The notes: generated by a model not told the origin, from the sequence alone. Positions 9,997 to 17,622 are shown, numbered from the stretch's first letter. The stretch: 64,000 nt of DNA from JARRKU01 sp050288425 (GCA_050288425.1 JBNKDU010000057.1:29992-93991); one strand, 5' to 3'. Numbers and translations: made by a program.

Positions 9997-10040
9997 GAAG
10001 CTATTTCAAAATCGCCTTTTGAGATAGCTTCTATTTTTTC
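9997..10040 (+). terminator. Rho-independent terminator after the hydantoinase fusion gene
   Basis: A stem with arms GAAGCTATTTCAAAA and TTTTGAGATAGCTTC (one G-U type mismatch) is followed by TATTTTTTCC. It lies about 100 bp after the stop of the DUF1638-hydantoinase gene and separates it from arsM. Confidence 0.8.
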
Positions 10041-10119
10041 CTCGATGGATCGGAAGATCCAATCCGGGCTCTCCACGAAAGGCAGGGACCGATACCGAAA
10101 CCAACGAAAAAGGATGAAC

Positions 10120-11169
10120 ATGACAGCCGAAGTGAACCGCACAAACGTCCAGGAGTATTATGGGAAGATTCTGAAAACCAAGGCGGACCTGAAGACCAGC
10201 GCGTGCTGCTCCACGGAGTCCATGCCGGAACATGTCAAAGCCATATTGGGCCGGATCGACGGCGAGATTCTGGAAAAGTTTTATGGATGCGGGTCGCCGA
10301 TCCCCCCTGCCCTGGATGGCTGCACGGTGCTGGACCTGGGCTGCGGAACGGGTCGCGACGTCTATATCCTTTCAAAGCTGGTGGGACCGTGGGGCAGGGT
10401 CATCGGCGTCGACATGACCGAGGAGCAGCTCGAGGTGGCCCTGCGGCACCGGGACTCCATGGCGGACAGGTTCGGCTACGAAGCGTCCAATGTGGAGTTC
10501 AAGAAGGGCTACATCGAGGAACTGGACACCCTGGGCATCGCCGATGAGTCGGTGGACGTGGTGGTTTCCAATTGCGTGGTGAACCTGTCCTTCGACAAAG
10601 GCCGGCTGCTCCGGGAGATTTTCCGGGTGCTCAAGCCCGGCGGGGAGCTCTGTTTTTCGGATGTATTCACCTCCCGGCGCGTCCCGGCGGAGCTGAAGGA
10701 CGATCCCGTGCTGATCGGCGAATGCATCGCGGGCGCGTTCTACACGGAAGATTTCCGGCGCGCCATGGCAGTGGCGGGCTGTCCGGATGTCCGCATTGTC
10801 TCCTCGCGGGAGATCAGGATCCACGATCCGGAAGTCAAGCGCAAGATCGGCATGACCCGGCTCTACTCCCGGACGGTGCGCGCCTTCAAGCTGGCCTCGC
10901 TGGAAGACCGCTGTGAAGACTTCGGCCAGCATGCCACCTACCTTGGAACCATACCGGAAGAGCCGCATTATTTCCGCCTGGATGACCACCATTGCCTGGA
11001 AACGGGGCGCCCCATGCTGGTCTGCGGCAACACGGCCGCCATGCTCGCGGAGACCCGGCTGGCGAAGCATTTCAGGGTCGTGGGAGACCACTCCATCCAT
11101 TTCGGCCTGTTCGATTGTTCTCCGGCGGATTCATCCGATGGCGATTGCGCAGATGGGGGTTGCTGCTGA
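10120..11169 (+). CDS. arsM: Arsenite methyltransferase
   Basis: SAM-dependent methyltransferase that methylates trivalent arsenic. The SAM motif is VLDLGCGTGRDVY (motif I) with VIGVDMTEEQLEVA. Cysteines for As(III) are present: a CC pair in TSACCSTES near residue 27, one in SNCVVNL, one around GECIAG and a cysteine-rich tail ending DGGCC. Length is 349 residues from ATG 10120, chosen because AAAAAGG lies six bases before it; an in-frame ATG at 10114 is possible. No ArsR or transporter is adjacent, so it may act as a stand-alone detoxification gene. Confidence 0.92.
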   Translation: MTAEVNRTNVQEYYGKILKTKADLKTSACCSTESMPEHVKAILGRIDGEILEKFYGCGSPIPPALDGCTVLDLGCGTGRDVYILSKLVGPWGRVIGVDMTEEQLEVALRHRDSMADRFGYEASNVEFKKGYIEELDTLGIADESVDVVVSNCVVNLSFDKGRLLREIFRVLKPGGELCFSDVFTSRRVPAELKDDPVLIGECIAGAFYTEDFRRAMAVAGCPDVRIVSSREIRIHDPEVKRKIGMTRLYSRTVRAFKLASLEDRCEDFGQHATYLGTIPEEPHYFRLDDHHCLETGRPMLVCGNTAAMLAETRLAKHFRVVGDHSIHFGLFDCSPADSSDGDCADGGCC

Positions 11170-11399
11170 CCATTTAGATCGGTGTCCGGCAGAGTGATCT
11201 TCTTCAACATCCCGTGACCATGACAGGAGCTGGTGGAATATTCAGGGGAGGGTTCGATGCGGGTAAATGTCCGGCCGGCCTTATCCCTGATGGAAACATG
11301 GCAGGGGATTAGTTCATCCGGGGTACACTTCGGTTCCGTACAGCGCAGTTCGGTGGGTACGGCCCCCAGATCCTTACAGCACCTGGGCGAGCTTTTCAT
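10968..11399 (-). CDS. Possible cysteine-rich hypothetical ORF antisense to the arsM end
   Basis: An open minus-strand frame whose first 75 residues lie outside arsM and read like coding sequence, with CCKDLG, RCTEPKC, CHVSIRDKAGRTFTRIEPS and SSCHGHGM. I do not recognise the family. The rest runs 200 bp into the 3' end of arsM on the opposite strand, which is unlikely for a real gene, so the true protein may be shorter, frameshifted or absent. No ribosome binding site is visible. Confidence 0.25.
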   Translation of the reverse strand: MKSSPRCCKDLGAVPTELRCTEPKCTPDELIPCHVSIRDKAGRTFTRIEPSPEYSTSSCHGHGMLKKITLPDTDLNGQQQPPSAQSPSDESAGEQSNRPKWMEWSPTTLKCFASRVSASMAAVLPQTSMGRPVSRQWWSSRRK

Positions 11400-11489
11400 T
11401 AGAAACAGCCACGCAGCCAGCAACTCTTCCGATTCGGTGATGAATATTTCGTGCGGGTTCTGATTCAGTGCGGTGATCGCATCCTGTGT

Positions 11490-11885
11490 CTAATACCAAT
11501 CTTCGATCGTCAGGCCTTCAACTCGCTTGAACTCTTTTGTGTTATGTGTAACCAGAATACTGTGTTGGGTCATTGCCGTTGCGGCAATCAAAACATCATA
11601 GGGTCCTATCGGTCGCCCCTGGATTTCCAATTTTGAACGAATGAGTGCGGCGGATTGAGCCTCTGCATAGTCGAAAGGAACTATATTGACTAGTGATATC
11701 AGTTCCGCGAGCTGCGCTTTTCGCTTCCGCGGGAATTTTGATTTTGCGATACCGACTTCCAATTCGATTATTACAACCGTTGGGATTGCGATTTCATTGG
11801 GCGGAGTTGCCAGAAAACGATTCGATACATCACCGACTCCCTTGAAAAAATAGATCATGGTGTTGGTGTCTAACATATATTTCAT
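11490..11885 (-). CDS. vapC: PIN-domain toxin (VapC family)
   Basis: A 131-residue PIN-domain ribonuclease toxin. The acidic residues expected for metal binding are visible: D6 in YMLDTNTMIYFF, the ELEVG glutamate near residue 42, and D in GPYDVLIAATA near residue 100. The C-terminus LVTHNTKEFKRVEGLTIEDWY is the typical end of this subfamily. Its start overlaps the antitoxin stop by 4 bp, the usual vapBC arrangement. Target RNA is unknown; most VapCs cut initiator tRNA or rRNA. Confidence 0.93.
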   Translation of the reverse strand: MKYMLDTNTMIYFFKGVGDVSNRFLATPPNEIAIPTVVIIELEVGIAKSKFPRKRKAQLAELISLVNIVPFDYAEAQSAALIRSKLEIQGRPIGPYDVLIAATAMTQHSILVTHNTKEFKRVEGLTIEDWY

Positions 11886-12112
11886 ATCGATTCCCTTTTC
11901 ACATCACGGCCCATATTCTTCCTGAGTTCCTCTGCAGTTGGCAGATCTTTCCAGGTCCCCGCCAATTTGACAACGTTTTCGGGCCAGGTATTGGATGTTT
12001 TGTCCCTGATCAGATTCGCAATCCATTTGCTTTTGGAAATGCCGCTTTTTTTCACCATTTTGCTCATTTTATCCTCGGTTTCCGCATCAAGATATATTGT
12101 GATCTGCCCCAT
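11882..12112 (-). CDS. vapB: Ribbon-helix-helix antitoxin (VapB type)
   Basis: Antitoxin of the vapBC pair: an N-terminal ribbon-helix-helix (GQITIYLDAETEDKMSKMVKKSG) that binds DNA as a dimer, then a tail TWPENVVKLAGTWKDLPTAEE that would plug the toxin site. I chose the ATG at 12112 rather than the upstream GTG at 12121 because AGGAGG lies eight bases before the ATG but abuts the GTG. It is preceded by a strong palindrome that is probably its own operator. Confidence 0.9.
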   Translation of the reverse strand: MGQITIYLDAETEDKMSKMVKKSGISKSKWIANLIRDKTSNTWPENVVKLAGTWKDLPTAEELRKNMGRDVKRESI

Positions 12113-12137
12113 CCGGTCCACCTCCTTCGATTCAATA

Positions 12138-12163
12138 ACACATATACGTTAACATATATGTGT
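12138..12163. promoter_or_regulatory. Palindromic operator of the vapBC operon
   Basis: A 26-bp inverted repeat centred on GTTAAC: left arm ACACATATAC, right arm ATATATGTGT, only one mismatched pair. It lies 25 bp upstream of the vapB start, where ribbon-helix-helix antitoxins normally bind to autoregulate. Confidence 0.75.
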
Positions 12164-12333
12164 ATTATGTCAATCCGATTTGGTGAATGTCGAATATGAT
12201 ATCCGCCATCGATGGGCGTCTCCTGCAAGAATTCGTCGACTCGAACGATTGGGGCGACCGTAGCGACAAGAACGGCAAAAGCCCACGCATAGCTGGATCA
12301 AAAATTCCCACTTTTCATGATTCCAGAAGCTCC

Positions 12334-12350
12334 CGGGTAATTATTACCCG
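12334..12350. promoter_or_regulatory. Palindrome CGGGTAATTATTACCCG, candidate enhancer site
   Basis: A 17-bp near-perfect palindrome, 109 bp upstream of the sigma-54-like promoter at 12460. Closely related palindromes occur at 22629 and 22682, and partial ones at 20795 and 24440, each upstream of a sigma-54-like promoter. This is the placing expected for an enhancer-binding protein. The remaining sequence between vapBC and 12543 shows nothing else. Confidence 0.6.
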
Positions 12351-12459
12351 TCCAAATTGAAGTAAAAGCAGATCAAAAGGACAACGAATGAAATCGGGAG
12401 AACAATATTAATTATAATTACCCTTAGTTACAACAGATCGAGATCCGATGACGATAAGC

Positions 12460-12474
12460 TGGCATGCCTTATGC
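12460..12474 (+). promoter_or_regulatory. Sigma-54-type -24/-12 promoter (TGGCATGCCTTATGC)
   Basis: GG and GC are separated by exactly 10 bp. It matches the consensus TGGCACGN4TTGC at all but two positions. It lies 68 bp before the ATG at 12543. The same variant, TGGCATG-N4-ATGC, recurs at 22795. Confidence 0.6.
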
Positions 12475-12542
12475 CTTGTAATCAAATCAAACCGCACAAG
12501 AGCATTTAGATGTGCATACACTTTAAGAACAGGAGTTCCTCG

Positions 12543-12623
12543 ATGAAAACAATTAAGACCACCTTTATCATCATCGCTTTCGTTGCCACTGCCGGTATCG
12601 TCTCCACGGCATTTGTCCTCTGA
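12543..12623 (+). CDS. Small hydrophobic peptide (26 aa)
   Basis: Begins MKTIKTTFIIIAFVATAG with a hydrophobic core resembling a lone signal or membrane helix. AGGAG lies eight bases before the ATG. It is the first frame after the sigma-54-like promoter and 67 bp before the SHOCT gene. It could be a real membrane micropeptide or the remnant of a longer exported protein; a closely similar N-terminus is not seen elsewhere in the window. Confidence 0.35.
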   Translation: MKTIKTTFIIIAFVATAGIVSTAFVL

Positions 12624-12690
12624 TAGACAACCATCAGAACACCAACGGAAAAATCGAAAAATGAAGTATAATACTGAAAGGACGTCCACC

Positions 12691-13062
12691 ATGAGTCGAT
12701 CCAAACCTTGGCTGAAATTGGGTATCGCGGCAGCCGTGCTCATCGCGGGATATTGGTTGTTCAACAACTGGAACTACGGTCCCTTGAACAGTTTCAGGGG
12801 TGAATGGGGCATGGGCCACGGCGGATTTGGCGGGCATATGATGGGGTACGGCCACGGCATGGGAATAGGCATGCTGCTTATCTGGGGACTTATCCTCTTT
12901 GCGATTGTGTCGCTGATCTACGATTCGTTTTCCAAAGGACAAGGCCCCCGACTTTCAACAGGCCGGACTGAGGACGCATTGCAGATTCTGAAAAGACGTT
13001 ATGCCAGCGGCGATATCGATAAGACCGAATTTGACGACATGCGCCGCCATCTGAATATTTGA
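12691..13062 (+). CDS. SHOCT-domain membrane protein, Gly/His/Met-rich
   Basis: 123 residues. A first membrane helix at about 9-25, a linker rich in Gly, His and Met (GMGHGGFGGHMMGYGHGMG), a second helix at about 57-77, and a C-terminal SHOCT motif (EDALQILKRRYASGDIDKTEFDDM). SHOCT modules are short helical appendages often found on membrane proteins. The His/Met linker suggests copper or silver binding in the periplasm, which is inference. The ATG at 12691 follows GAAAGGA. It is upstream of the YHS and selenoprotein genes, probably one operon. Confidence 0.75.
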   Translation: MSRSKPWLKLGIAAAVLIAGYWLFNNWNYGPLNSFRGEWGMGHGGFGGHMMGYGHGMGIGMLLIWGLILFAIVSLIYDSFSKGQGPRLSTGRTEDALQILKRRYASGDIDKTEFDDMRRHLNI

Positions 13063-13105
13063 TGGCGTAACAAACCGAGCCCGGATCTTTGAAAGGAGAT
13101 ATCTT

Positions 13106-13351
13106 ATGCAGCGCCATGAAACCAGACAACCATTTATCGACCCGGTGTGCGGCATGACGGTGGATCCGGACACGGCGGCCGCTAAAATCTTCCATAAAGG
13201 CGTTCAGATCTACTTTTGCGCGGAAGGATGCAAGCAGGCATTTGAAGCAAATCCCGATAAATTCAAGGCAAAAAAGCGCAAAGGATTCTGGCAACGGTAT
13301 CTTGACCGGTTGAACAAGGCCACCGGCGGCCAGGCACCAGCCTGTCACTGA
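13106..13351 (+). CDS. YHS-domain protein
   Basis: 81 residues with the YHS core at about 9-50: DPVCGMTVDPDTAAAKIFHKG then IYFCAEGCKQAFEANPDKF. YHS modules bind soft metals through their cysteines and occur in copper and mercury ATPases and lyases. The tail is basic (KKRKGFWQRYLDRL). AAAGGAG precedes the start. It sits 43 bp after the SHOCT gene and 101 bp before the PrdB-like selenoprotein. Confidence 0.85.
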   Translation: MQRHETRQPFIDPVCGMTVDPDTAAAKIFHKGVQIYFCAEGCKQAFEANPDKFKAKKRKGFWQRYLDRLNKATGGQAPACH

Positions 13352-13452
13352 TCGCCCTATCGCCCAAGCGGAAAGTCAAACCCAGCTTGATTGCGAATGT
13401 CGGTTCAAGTCCGGAAGTCACGTGGTTCCGGAAATTCATTCGGGAGGTTTTC

Positions 13453-14331
13453 ATGCGGATCAAGCGAGTATTCCACCGAGGTATGTCACGGGTAGCGGCC
13501 AGTTGTCCGGCGCTGTCGAAAAGGCTGGTTGCCGCCTTCAATCCCATTGAATCCACATCGATTCCATGGTGCCCGGTGGTGAAGCCCTTGGAGAAATCCA
13601 AGATCGCCCTGGTGACCACAGCGGGCGTCCACCACAAGGACCAACCCCCCTTCGATATGAAAGATTCCCTGGGGGACCCCACGTTTCGGATTATCGATGG
13701 CCAGACCATCGCCGATGATTATCGGATTACCCATGATTACTACGACCACCGTGATGGCGACCGGGACCTCAACGTCGTCTTCCCCGTCCAACGGCTCAAA
13801 GAAATGCATGCCGCCGGTCATATCGGCGGTATCTCGGAAATGCATTTTTCTTTCATGGGCCACATTGTCGGACGCCACGTGGATACGCTGAAAAACCGGA
13901 CTGCGCCACAAATCGCGAAGATTCTTAAACAAATGAATGTGGATGCGGTCGTGCTGACACCGGCCTGAGGCATTTGCCATCAATCCGTGGGATTGATTCA
14001 ACGCATCATCGAAGCCGCGGGGATTCCTACGGTGAGCATCTCCGTCAACCGCCCTTACACCGAAAAAGTCAAGCCGCCGCGATCGATTTTTTTGCGCTGG
14101 CCATTCGGTCACCCCGTGGGCGAGCCCGGCCACATCGCACAGCAAACCGCCGTGCTCTTCAAAGCGCTGGAAGCCCTTTACACGTTGGATACCCCCGGAC
14201 AAATCTTCGATGTGGGCTGGCGTTGGCGCCGCGAGGCATATGCGCAGCCGCCGACGTCCCCATGTGCGCCGGCAGATGCGTCGCAAGCCGGCGATGATGA
14301 TTTGCGCCACCCATCGACATGGAGTTCCTGA
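13453..14331 (+). CDS. PrdB/GrdB-like selenoprotein (selenocysteine at codon 172)
   Basis: A reductase of the glycine/sarcosine/D-proline reductase selenoprotein B family, read through an in-frame UGA at 13966-13968. Before it the protein reads KILKQMNVDAVVLTPA, after it GICHQSVGLIQRIIEAAG, giving the U-G-I-C redox motif of PrdB-like proteins. The frame then continues 120 codons with clear family sequence (WPFGHPVGEPGHIAQQ), ending at 14331. A perfect 8-bp hairpin begins 10 bases after the UGA. Start ATG 13453 is preceded by GGGAGG. Total 292 residues. There is no PrdA or GrdA partner here, so the substrate is unknown; the neighbouring YHS and SHOCT genes hint at metal or thiol stress. Confidence 0.85.
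13979..13997 (+). promoter_or_regulatory. Bacterial SECIS-like hairpin in the PrdB-like gene
   Basis: Arms ATCAATCC and GGATTGAT pair perfectly over 8 bp around a GTG loop. The apex is about 20 bases after the UGA, inside the range known for bacterial SECIS elements. Confidence 0.75.
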
Positions 14332-14595
14332 CCGGCGCTGTGCGGTGGCGAATGCCCTCAGATAGAGAAATTCTCTCAGAAGTAACCAGGTAAACCGGAA
14401 AGAACTTTAAACATCTTTTCGATGTCCAACCTTGATAACCCAATTAGGGACCAAATATTAAAAGTAAAAGATCAATTCCGGCAGAAATCATGCGCTTAGA
14501 TAATGAGGCATAGTCACCCTTGGTGAAATATACGCCTGAAACGTTGTCAGAATTTTGATTCATCTAACTTTTAGATCCTATCTATATCTATTGAT
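14332..14595. other. Intergenic stretch without recognisable feature
   Basis: Lies between the selenoprotein stop and the first attC-like site. GC falls from left to right, marking the edge of the low-GC cassette region. No gene, promoter or terminator could be supported. Confidence 0.5.
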
Positions 14596-14675
14596 ACCCA
14601 ACGCTCAGAATAGCCGGCTGAAAAAACTGCAAAGCGAAGCGTCGCAGCGGCAGTTTTTCCCAGTCTGAGTTAATG
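14596..14675 (-). repeat. attC-like recombination site (site 4)
   Basis: Read on the minus strand it ends in GCGTTGGGT, a perfect fit to the integron R' box GTTRRRY. The other end carries TTAACTCAGA. Inner arms GCAGTTTTT and GAAAAAACTGC pair, giving a long imperfect palindrome of about 80 bp. Orientation matches the attC-like sites at 15211, 15601 and 16608. Confidence 0.65.
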
Positions 14676-14696
14676 CTGTTGTTCGCGAATCCCATC

Positions 14697-14943
14697 CTAC
14701 TTCAGTACGGCAATCCAGGCTGCAACTGCACTTCCAATTGATGCGATGGCAGACAATAGCGCCAGCAACCACAACCGGGATTCTCGGATACTACGCTCAG
14801 CCTCAAGTACGCGTCGTTGCAGTTCAACATCATCGGCGGACGGCGGCGACCGCTTGAACTCTAAGTGATTGCATCGCCTTTGATGTCAACGCCAGATTCT
14901 TGAGTCCTTCGTTCCAGTTCATCGCTTGCAGCAGCTTGTTCAT
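14697..14943 (-). pseudogene. Frameshifted small membrane-protein gene in the cassette array
   Basis: From ATG 14943 the first frame reads MNKLLQAMNWNEGLKNLAL and stops at a TGA near 14835. The adjacent frame then reads ELQRRVLEAERSIRESRLWL followed by a hydrophobic helix LLALLSAIASIGSAVAAWIA and a TAG at 14697, directly before an attC-like site. This looks like one small protein with a C-terminal membrane anchor split by a frameshift near 14850-14870. It may instead be a short intact ORF with an unrecognised start. Confidence 0.45.
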
Positions 14944-14977
14944 ATCGGTATTTTTTACTCCATGGCTTTGTGTCGGG

Positions 14978-15181
14978 CTAAAGCTCCATGGTGGCGTCGG
15001 TCATCTGGCTCTGGCCCAGTTCTGTTAGAAACACTTCGTCCATCGTGAGCTTTCCGCATTTGGGACAGAGGATGTCATTTTCAAACTTCGGCCGAATACT
15101 GATTTTGTCTATCTTGATCTTTCCCACATCGCAATCGAATTCCGTCCGGCACTTTTTGCATTCAAAGTTAATTATCGTCAT
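14978..15181 (-). CDS. Small zinc-ribbon protein
   Basis: 67 residues: MTIINFECKKCRTEFDCDVG then DILCPKCGKLTMDEVF, two CxxC knuckles forming a zinc ribbon. ATG 15181 is preceded by AGAGGAAACAACAAG. Upstream in-frame codons run into the attC-like site and are not coding. The function is unknown; small zinc ribbons are common integron cassette cargo. Confidence 0.7.
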   Translation of the reverse strand: MTIINFECKKCRTEFDCDVGKIKIDKISIRPKFENDILCPKCGKLTMDEVFLTELGQSQMTDATMEL

Positions 15182-15210
15182 CTTGTTGTTTCCTCTTTTT
15201 TTCTGTCCGC

Positions 15211-15309
15211 GTTCGTAAAATTCAGCGAACGCGACAGCATAGCTGCCGCTTCCCACGGAGCCCACGCGGAAATGTCATAGCCCTTCGCGTCCGCTGAAAT
15301 GCCTGGTTC
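15211..15309 (-). repeat. Decayed attC-like site (site 3)
   Basis: On the minus strand the left arm AACCAGGCATTTCAGCGGAC and the pairing arms TTCAGCGGACGCGA / TCGCGTTCGCTGAA (one mismatch) resemble long attC sites of environmental integrons. The expected GTTRRRY box is degenerate. It lies between two minus-strand cassette genes. Confidence 0.45.
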
Positions 15310-15322
15310 GCCGCAGGCGACT

Positions 15323-15580
15323 TCATAATTTCCTATCCCAATGGATATCTGGCTTTTCTCCTTTTCTCCAGCATATATAAAGTAGCAAACCTGACAGTAT
15401 GAACACATAAATTACAAAAGGAACGATTAGAAAGGGGGACTTCTTAATGAAAAGACCTCCTATAATCATTAGAGCGATATACGCCAAAAGCACAGCCCAT
15501 CCTTGCCAAGTAACAGGAAATCCCCAACCAACCCCATATTTCATTGCAGGGAACCAGAATTTTTTATCATTCTTTTCCAT
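15323..15580 (-). CDS. Small two-helix membrane protein
   Basis: 85 residues: a short polar N-terminus (MEKNDKKFWFPAMKYGVG), two membrane helices (about 26-43 and 49-68) and a charged tail KGEKPDIHWDRKL. I do not recognise the family. ATG 15580 is chosen because the frame upstream lies in the attC-like site. The gene is a stand-alone cassette candidate. Confidence 0.65.
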   Translation of the reverse strand: MEKNDKKFWFPAMKYGVGWGFPVTWQGWAVLLAYIALMIIGGLFIKKSPFLIVPFVIYVFILSGLLLYICWRKGEKPDIHWDRKL

Positions 15581-15600
15581 CTTGCTATCCTGAAGCGGGT

Positions 15601-15662
15601 GAACAACGCTTTTCAGCGGGCGCATGCGGTTTACGCTCCGTTGCAAAAGCATGGTGTTAGGT
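15601..15662 (-). repeat. attC-like recombination site (site 2)
   Basis: On the minus strand it starts with ACCTAAC (fits RYYYAAC), overlapping the stop codon of the macro-TIR gene, and ends with AGCGTTGTTC. Arms GCTTTTGC and GCTGAAAAGC can pair. The R' box is only a partial match to GTTRRRY. Confidence 0.55.
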
Positions 15663-16562
15663 ATTCTCCTTTCTGAGAGCATTCAGCAGTTTCCGATAAC
15701 CTTCGGTTTCAAATAGATTTACCCAATGCCACTTATTGATCCGCACAGGGACTTCACAATTTTCAAGCCTTGCAGGAATAATATATATTGTTCCTTCCGG
15801 ACGCTCATCGGCAGCATCAAGAGCAATGGCTATCTCTTTTTGTACGAAACCGGTTTTTGATATGGAAGATTTAGACAGGCATACTATTACAACATCTGAA
15901 TGACGAACTTCATTCTCAATTTCTATCCGCCATTCAGTACCTGGAACAAGATTTTCTTCGTCAAGCCACGGATTAAATCCATCTTTACGAAGTTTCCAAT
16001 ATAGTTCACGGACTGCGTTTTTATCACTTGATGAATGACAAAGGAATATTCTCATATTATTTGAATATCTATTAATAACGTAATCCTTCTTTTTTTTTAA
16101 ATCATTATATATATCTTCATTAAGAATATGAAGTCTTAATGTGGAGTTATTTTCAGGTCCATTTAAAAAGCCATTAGCAATAGCGTCAGCACTGACCAAC
16201 TCTTCAAGTCCACCAGCCCCACTTCCAAGTAAAGGGGCAGATATCAATTTTATTTCGGGCATTACCGCTGCATATTCCGCAATACTTTTACCTATTTGCT
16301 GAATTGCTGTTGGCGTACTATTAGGCTTAGCAACCGAGGTTGCCCAACACGCATATGAAGCAATTTTATTATTGTTGTTCTCTAAAATTAAGAATTCTGT
16401 GGCTCCAAGCCCCTTATACCCACTTGGTCCTGGAATATTAAATTCATGAATACGTGATCTTACCCAACTGGTAATCGATCCATTTCTGGAACATGGAAGA
16501 ACTATTAAATCGGTTTTCAATTCAAACAGTTCTCCAAGAAAATATTCAATCTGGGCAGACAT
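15657..16562 (-). CDS. Macro-domain–TIR-domain fusion protein, candidate defence effector
   Basis: 301 residues. Residues about 1-150 look like a macro domain, the ADP-ribose-binding fold, with DLIVLPCSRNGSIT and APLLGSGAGGLEEL. Residues 171-300 are a TIR domain: RIFLCHSSSDKNAVRELY, DEENLVPGTEW, SDVVIVCLSKSSI and GFVQKEIAIAL, where E243 is in the place of the catalytic glutamate of bacterial TIR NADases. TIR effectors destroy NAD during phage defence, and macro domains bind or process ADP-ribose signals. GC is far below its surroundings. It is flanked on both sides by attC-like sites, so it is a mobile cassette. No second defence subunit is adjacent. Confidence 0.8.
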   Translation of the reverse strand: MSAQIEYFLGELFELKTDLIVLPCSRNGSITSWVRSRIHEFNIPGPSGYKGLGATEFLILENNNNKIASYACWATSVAKPNSTPTAIQQIGKSIAEYAAVMPEIKLISAPLLGSGAGGLEELVSADAIANGFLNGPENNSTLRLHILNEDIYNDLKKKKDYVINRYSNNMRIFLCHSSSDKNAVRELYWKLRKDGFNPWLDEENLVPGTEWRIEIENEVRHSDVVIVCLSKSSISKTGFVQKEIAIALDAADERPEGTIYIIPARLENCEVPVRINKWHWVNLFETEGYRKLLNALRKENT

Positions 16563-16607
16563 ATTTATCTATTATTTTCCTCTATAAATCTGATAGTATA
16601 GTAAAAA

Positions 16608-16674
16608 ACCTAACGCTGGGCCTTACCGGCGCGCGGCGGGCTATCGCGCGTCCGTGTACAGGCCCTGGTTAAGT
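16608..16674 (-). repeat. attC-like recombination site (site 1)
   Basis: On the minus strand ACTTAAC fits RYYYAAC at one end and GCGTTAGGT fits GTTRRRY at the other. Inner arms AGGGCCT and AGGCCCAGC pair with a bulged base, as in bona fide attC sites. It begins one base after the stop of the gene at 16676. This is the best conserved of the four sites. Confidence 0.75.
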
Positions 16675-16675
16675 A

Positions 16676-17053
16676 TTATTCCAACAATAATAAAAGAGCG
16701 ATAATCATTGCTGAAGAAACGATGAGCGCAAATATTTGTCTTGGTGTTATATGCATTGCTAAAAGGCGCTCACCCTCTTGCGGTTCAACAATACTGACAT
16801 TTGGTTTATAAAATGATCTAAGCATCGCATAAAATGTAAATGCGAAAAAGAATATGCATACCAACAACCCCACCCAAAAAGGAAATAGCCTATTTGATAG
16901 AAGCGCAGGCGCAAAAAAAATCGGAAGCAAGATATGTAAAATAGAGCGAAAATTTTCATTTTTCAGATATCTTCCACAATCACTGCATTGATAGATATTT
17001 TTCCACATATATTTCGATCGTTTAAACTCTTTATGACAAACAGGACATTCCAT
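16676..17053 (-). CDS. Zinc-ribbon membrane protein
   Basis: 125 residues. An N-terminal zinc ribbon (MECPVCHKEFKRS and YQCSDCGRYLK), two membrane helices about residues 40-80, and a third at the C-terminus (IFALIVSSAMIIALLLLLE). I do not recognise the family. ATG 17053 is used; the TTG at 17068 lies in a GTTAAGT box that could be a recombination boundary. It is the first gene of the cassette run. Confidence 0.65.
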   Translation of the reverse strand: MECPVCHKEFKRSKYMWKNIYQCSDCGRYLKNENFRSILHILLPIFFAPALLSNRLFPFWVGLLVCIFFFAFTFYAMLRSFYKPNVSIVEPQEGERLLAMHITPRQIFALIVSSAMIIALLLLLE

Positions 17054-17268
17054 CGTAATACTTAACAATATTAGGGCGCGACTCGCTTTTTAGGGTTTTT
17101 GACCAAATTTGACTATTAAATTACAAAATTGTATTTTCCACATTAGATGTTTACCATCTCTTATAAATTATTTAACTATCTATAATCACACATTTTATAC
17201 ATAGTTTGCCCTTTCGGCACCATTTTTTTGGGAAGTTTTCTGGCTCGTTTATACCGGCATTTCCGGTG

Positions 17269-17288
17269 TTAGGGAGCATGCTCCCTAA
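17269..17288. repeat. Perfect 20-bp palindrome (TTAGGGAGCATGCTCCCTAA)
   Basis: A perfect inverted repeat in AT-rich intergenic DNA. It lacks a following T-run on either strand, so it is not an obvious terminator. It could be a protein-binding site or a mobile-element scar. Confidence 0.5.
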
Positions 17289-17586
17289 AAAGGGAATTTA
17301 TTTAATTACCATGGAATGGTTCTATACACTATTTTATCGAAAAGTTCATTCTGGATATGCTGTATACGATTCGTTTGTGATTTAACAGTTTGTAATCCTT
17401 ATTATTTTTTGTCTGGAGGGCTTGTCGGGCTTTTCAGGTCGGTTGGGGGATGCGGTCTTGCGGGTTGTGGAGTAGACTGGTGCCTTCCACGGCCGCAGGC
17501 CGATGTATGTTTCTCTGTTTCCGCCTGGTTTCCCGGTGGTGCCACATTTTTTCAGCCATGGTCGCGGTTGTTCCCCAGTCCCTCAC

Positions 17587-17622
17587 AGAACCGGTCACGC
17601 GGCTTTCCCATGCATCCGGCTC
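17587..17622 (-). ncRNA. Group II intron domain V-like remnant
   Basis: The minus strand reads GAGCCGGATGCATGGGAAAG and ends ACCGGTTCT, giving the lower stem GAGCCGG/CCGGTTC with a GAAA-type loop, the shape of domain V. It is followed by a stretch ending AACCGCGAC, like the 3' end of some bacterial group II introns. No reverse transcriptase frame is present, and the upper stem pairs poorly, so this is at most a fragment. Confidence 0.35.

Noticed and set aside
11255..11271. GGGTAA hit as another copy of the sigma-54 palindrome
   Set aside because: The right half is absent and no -24/-12 element follows.
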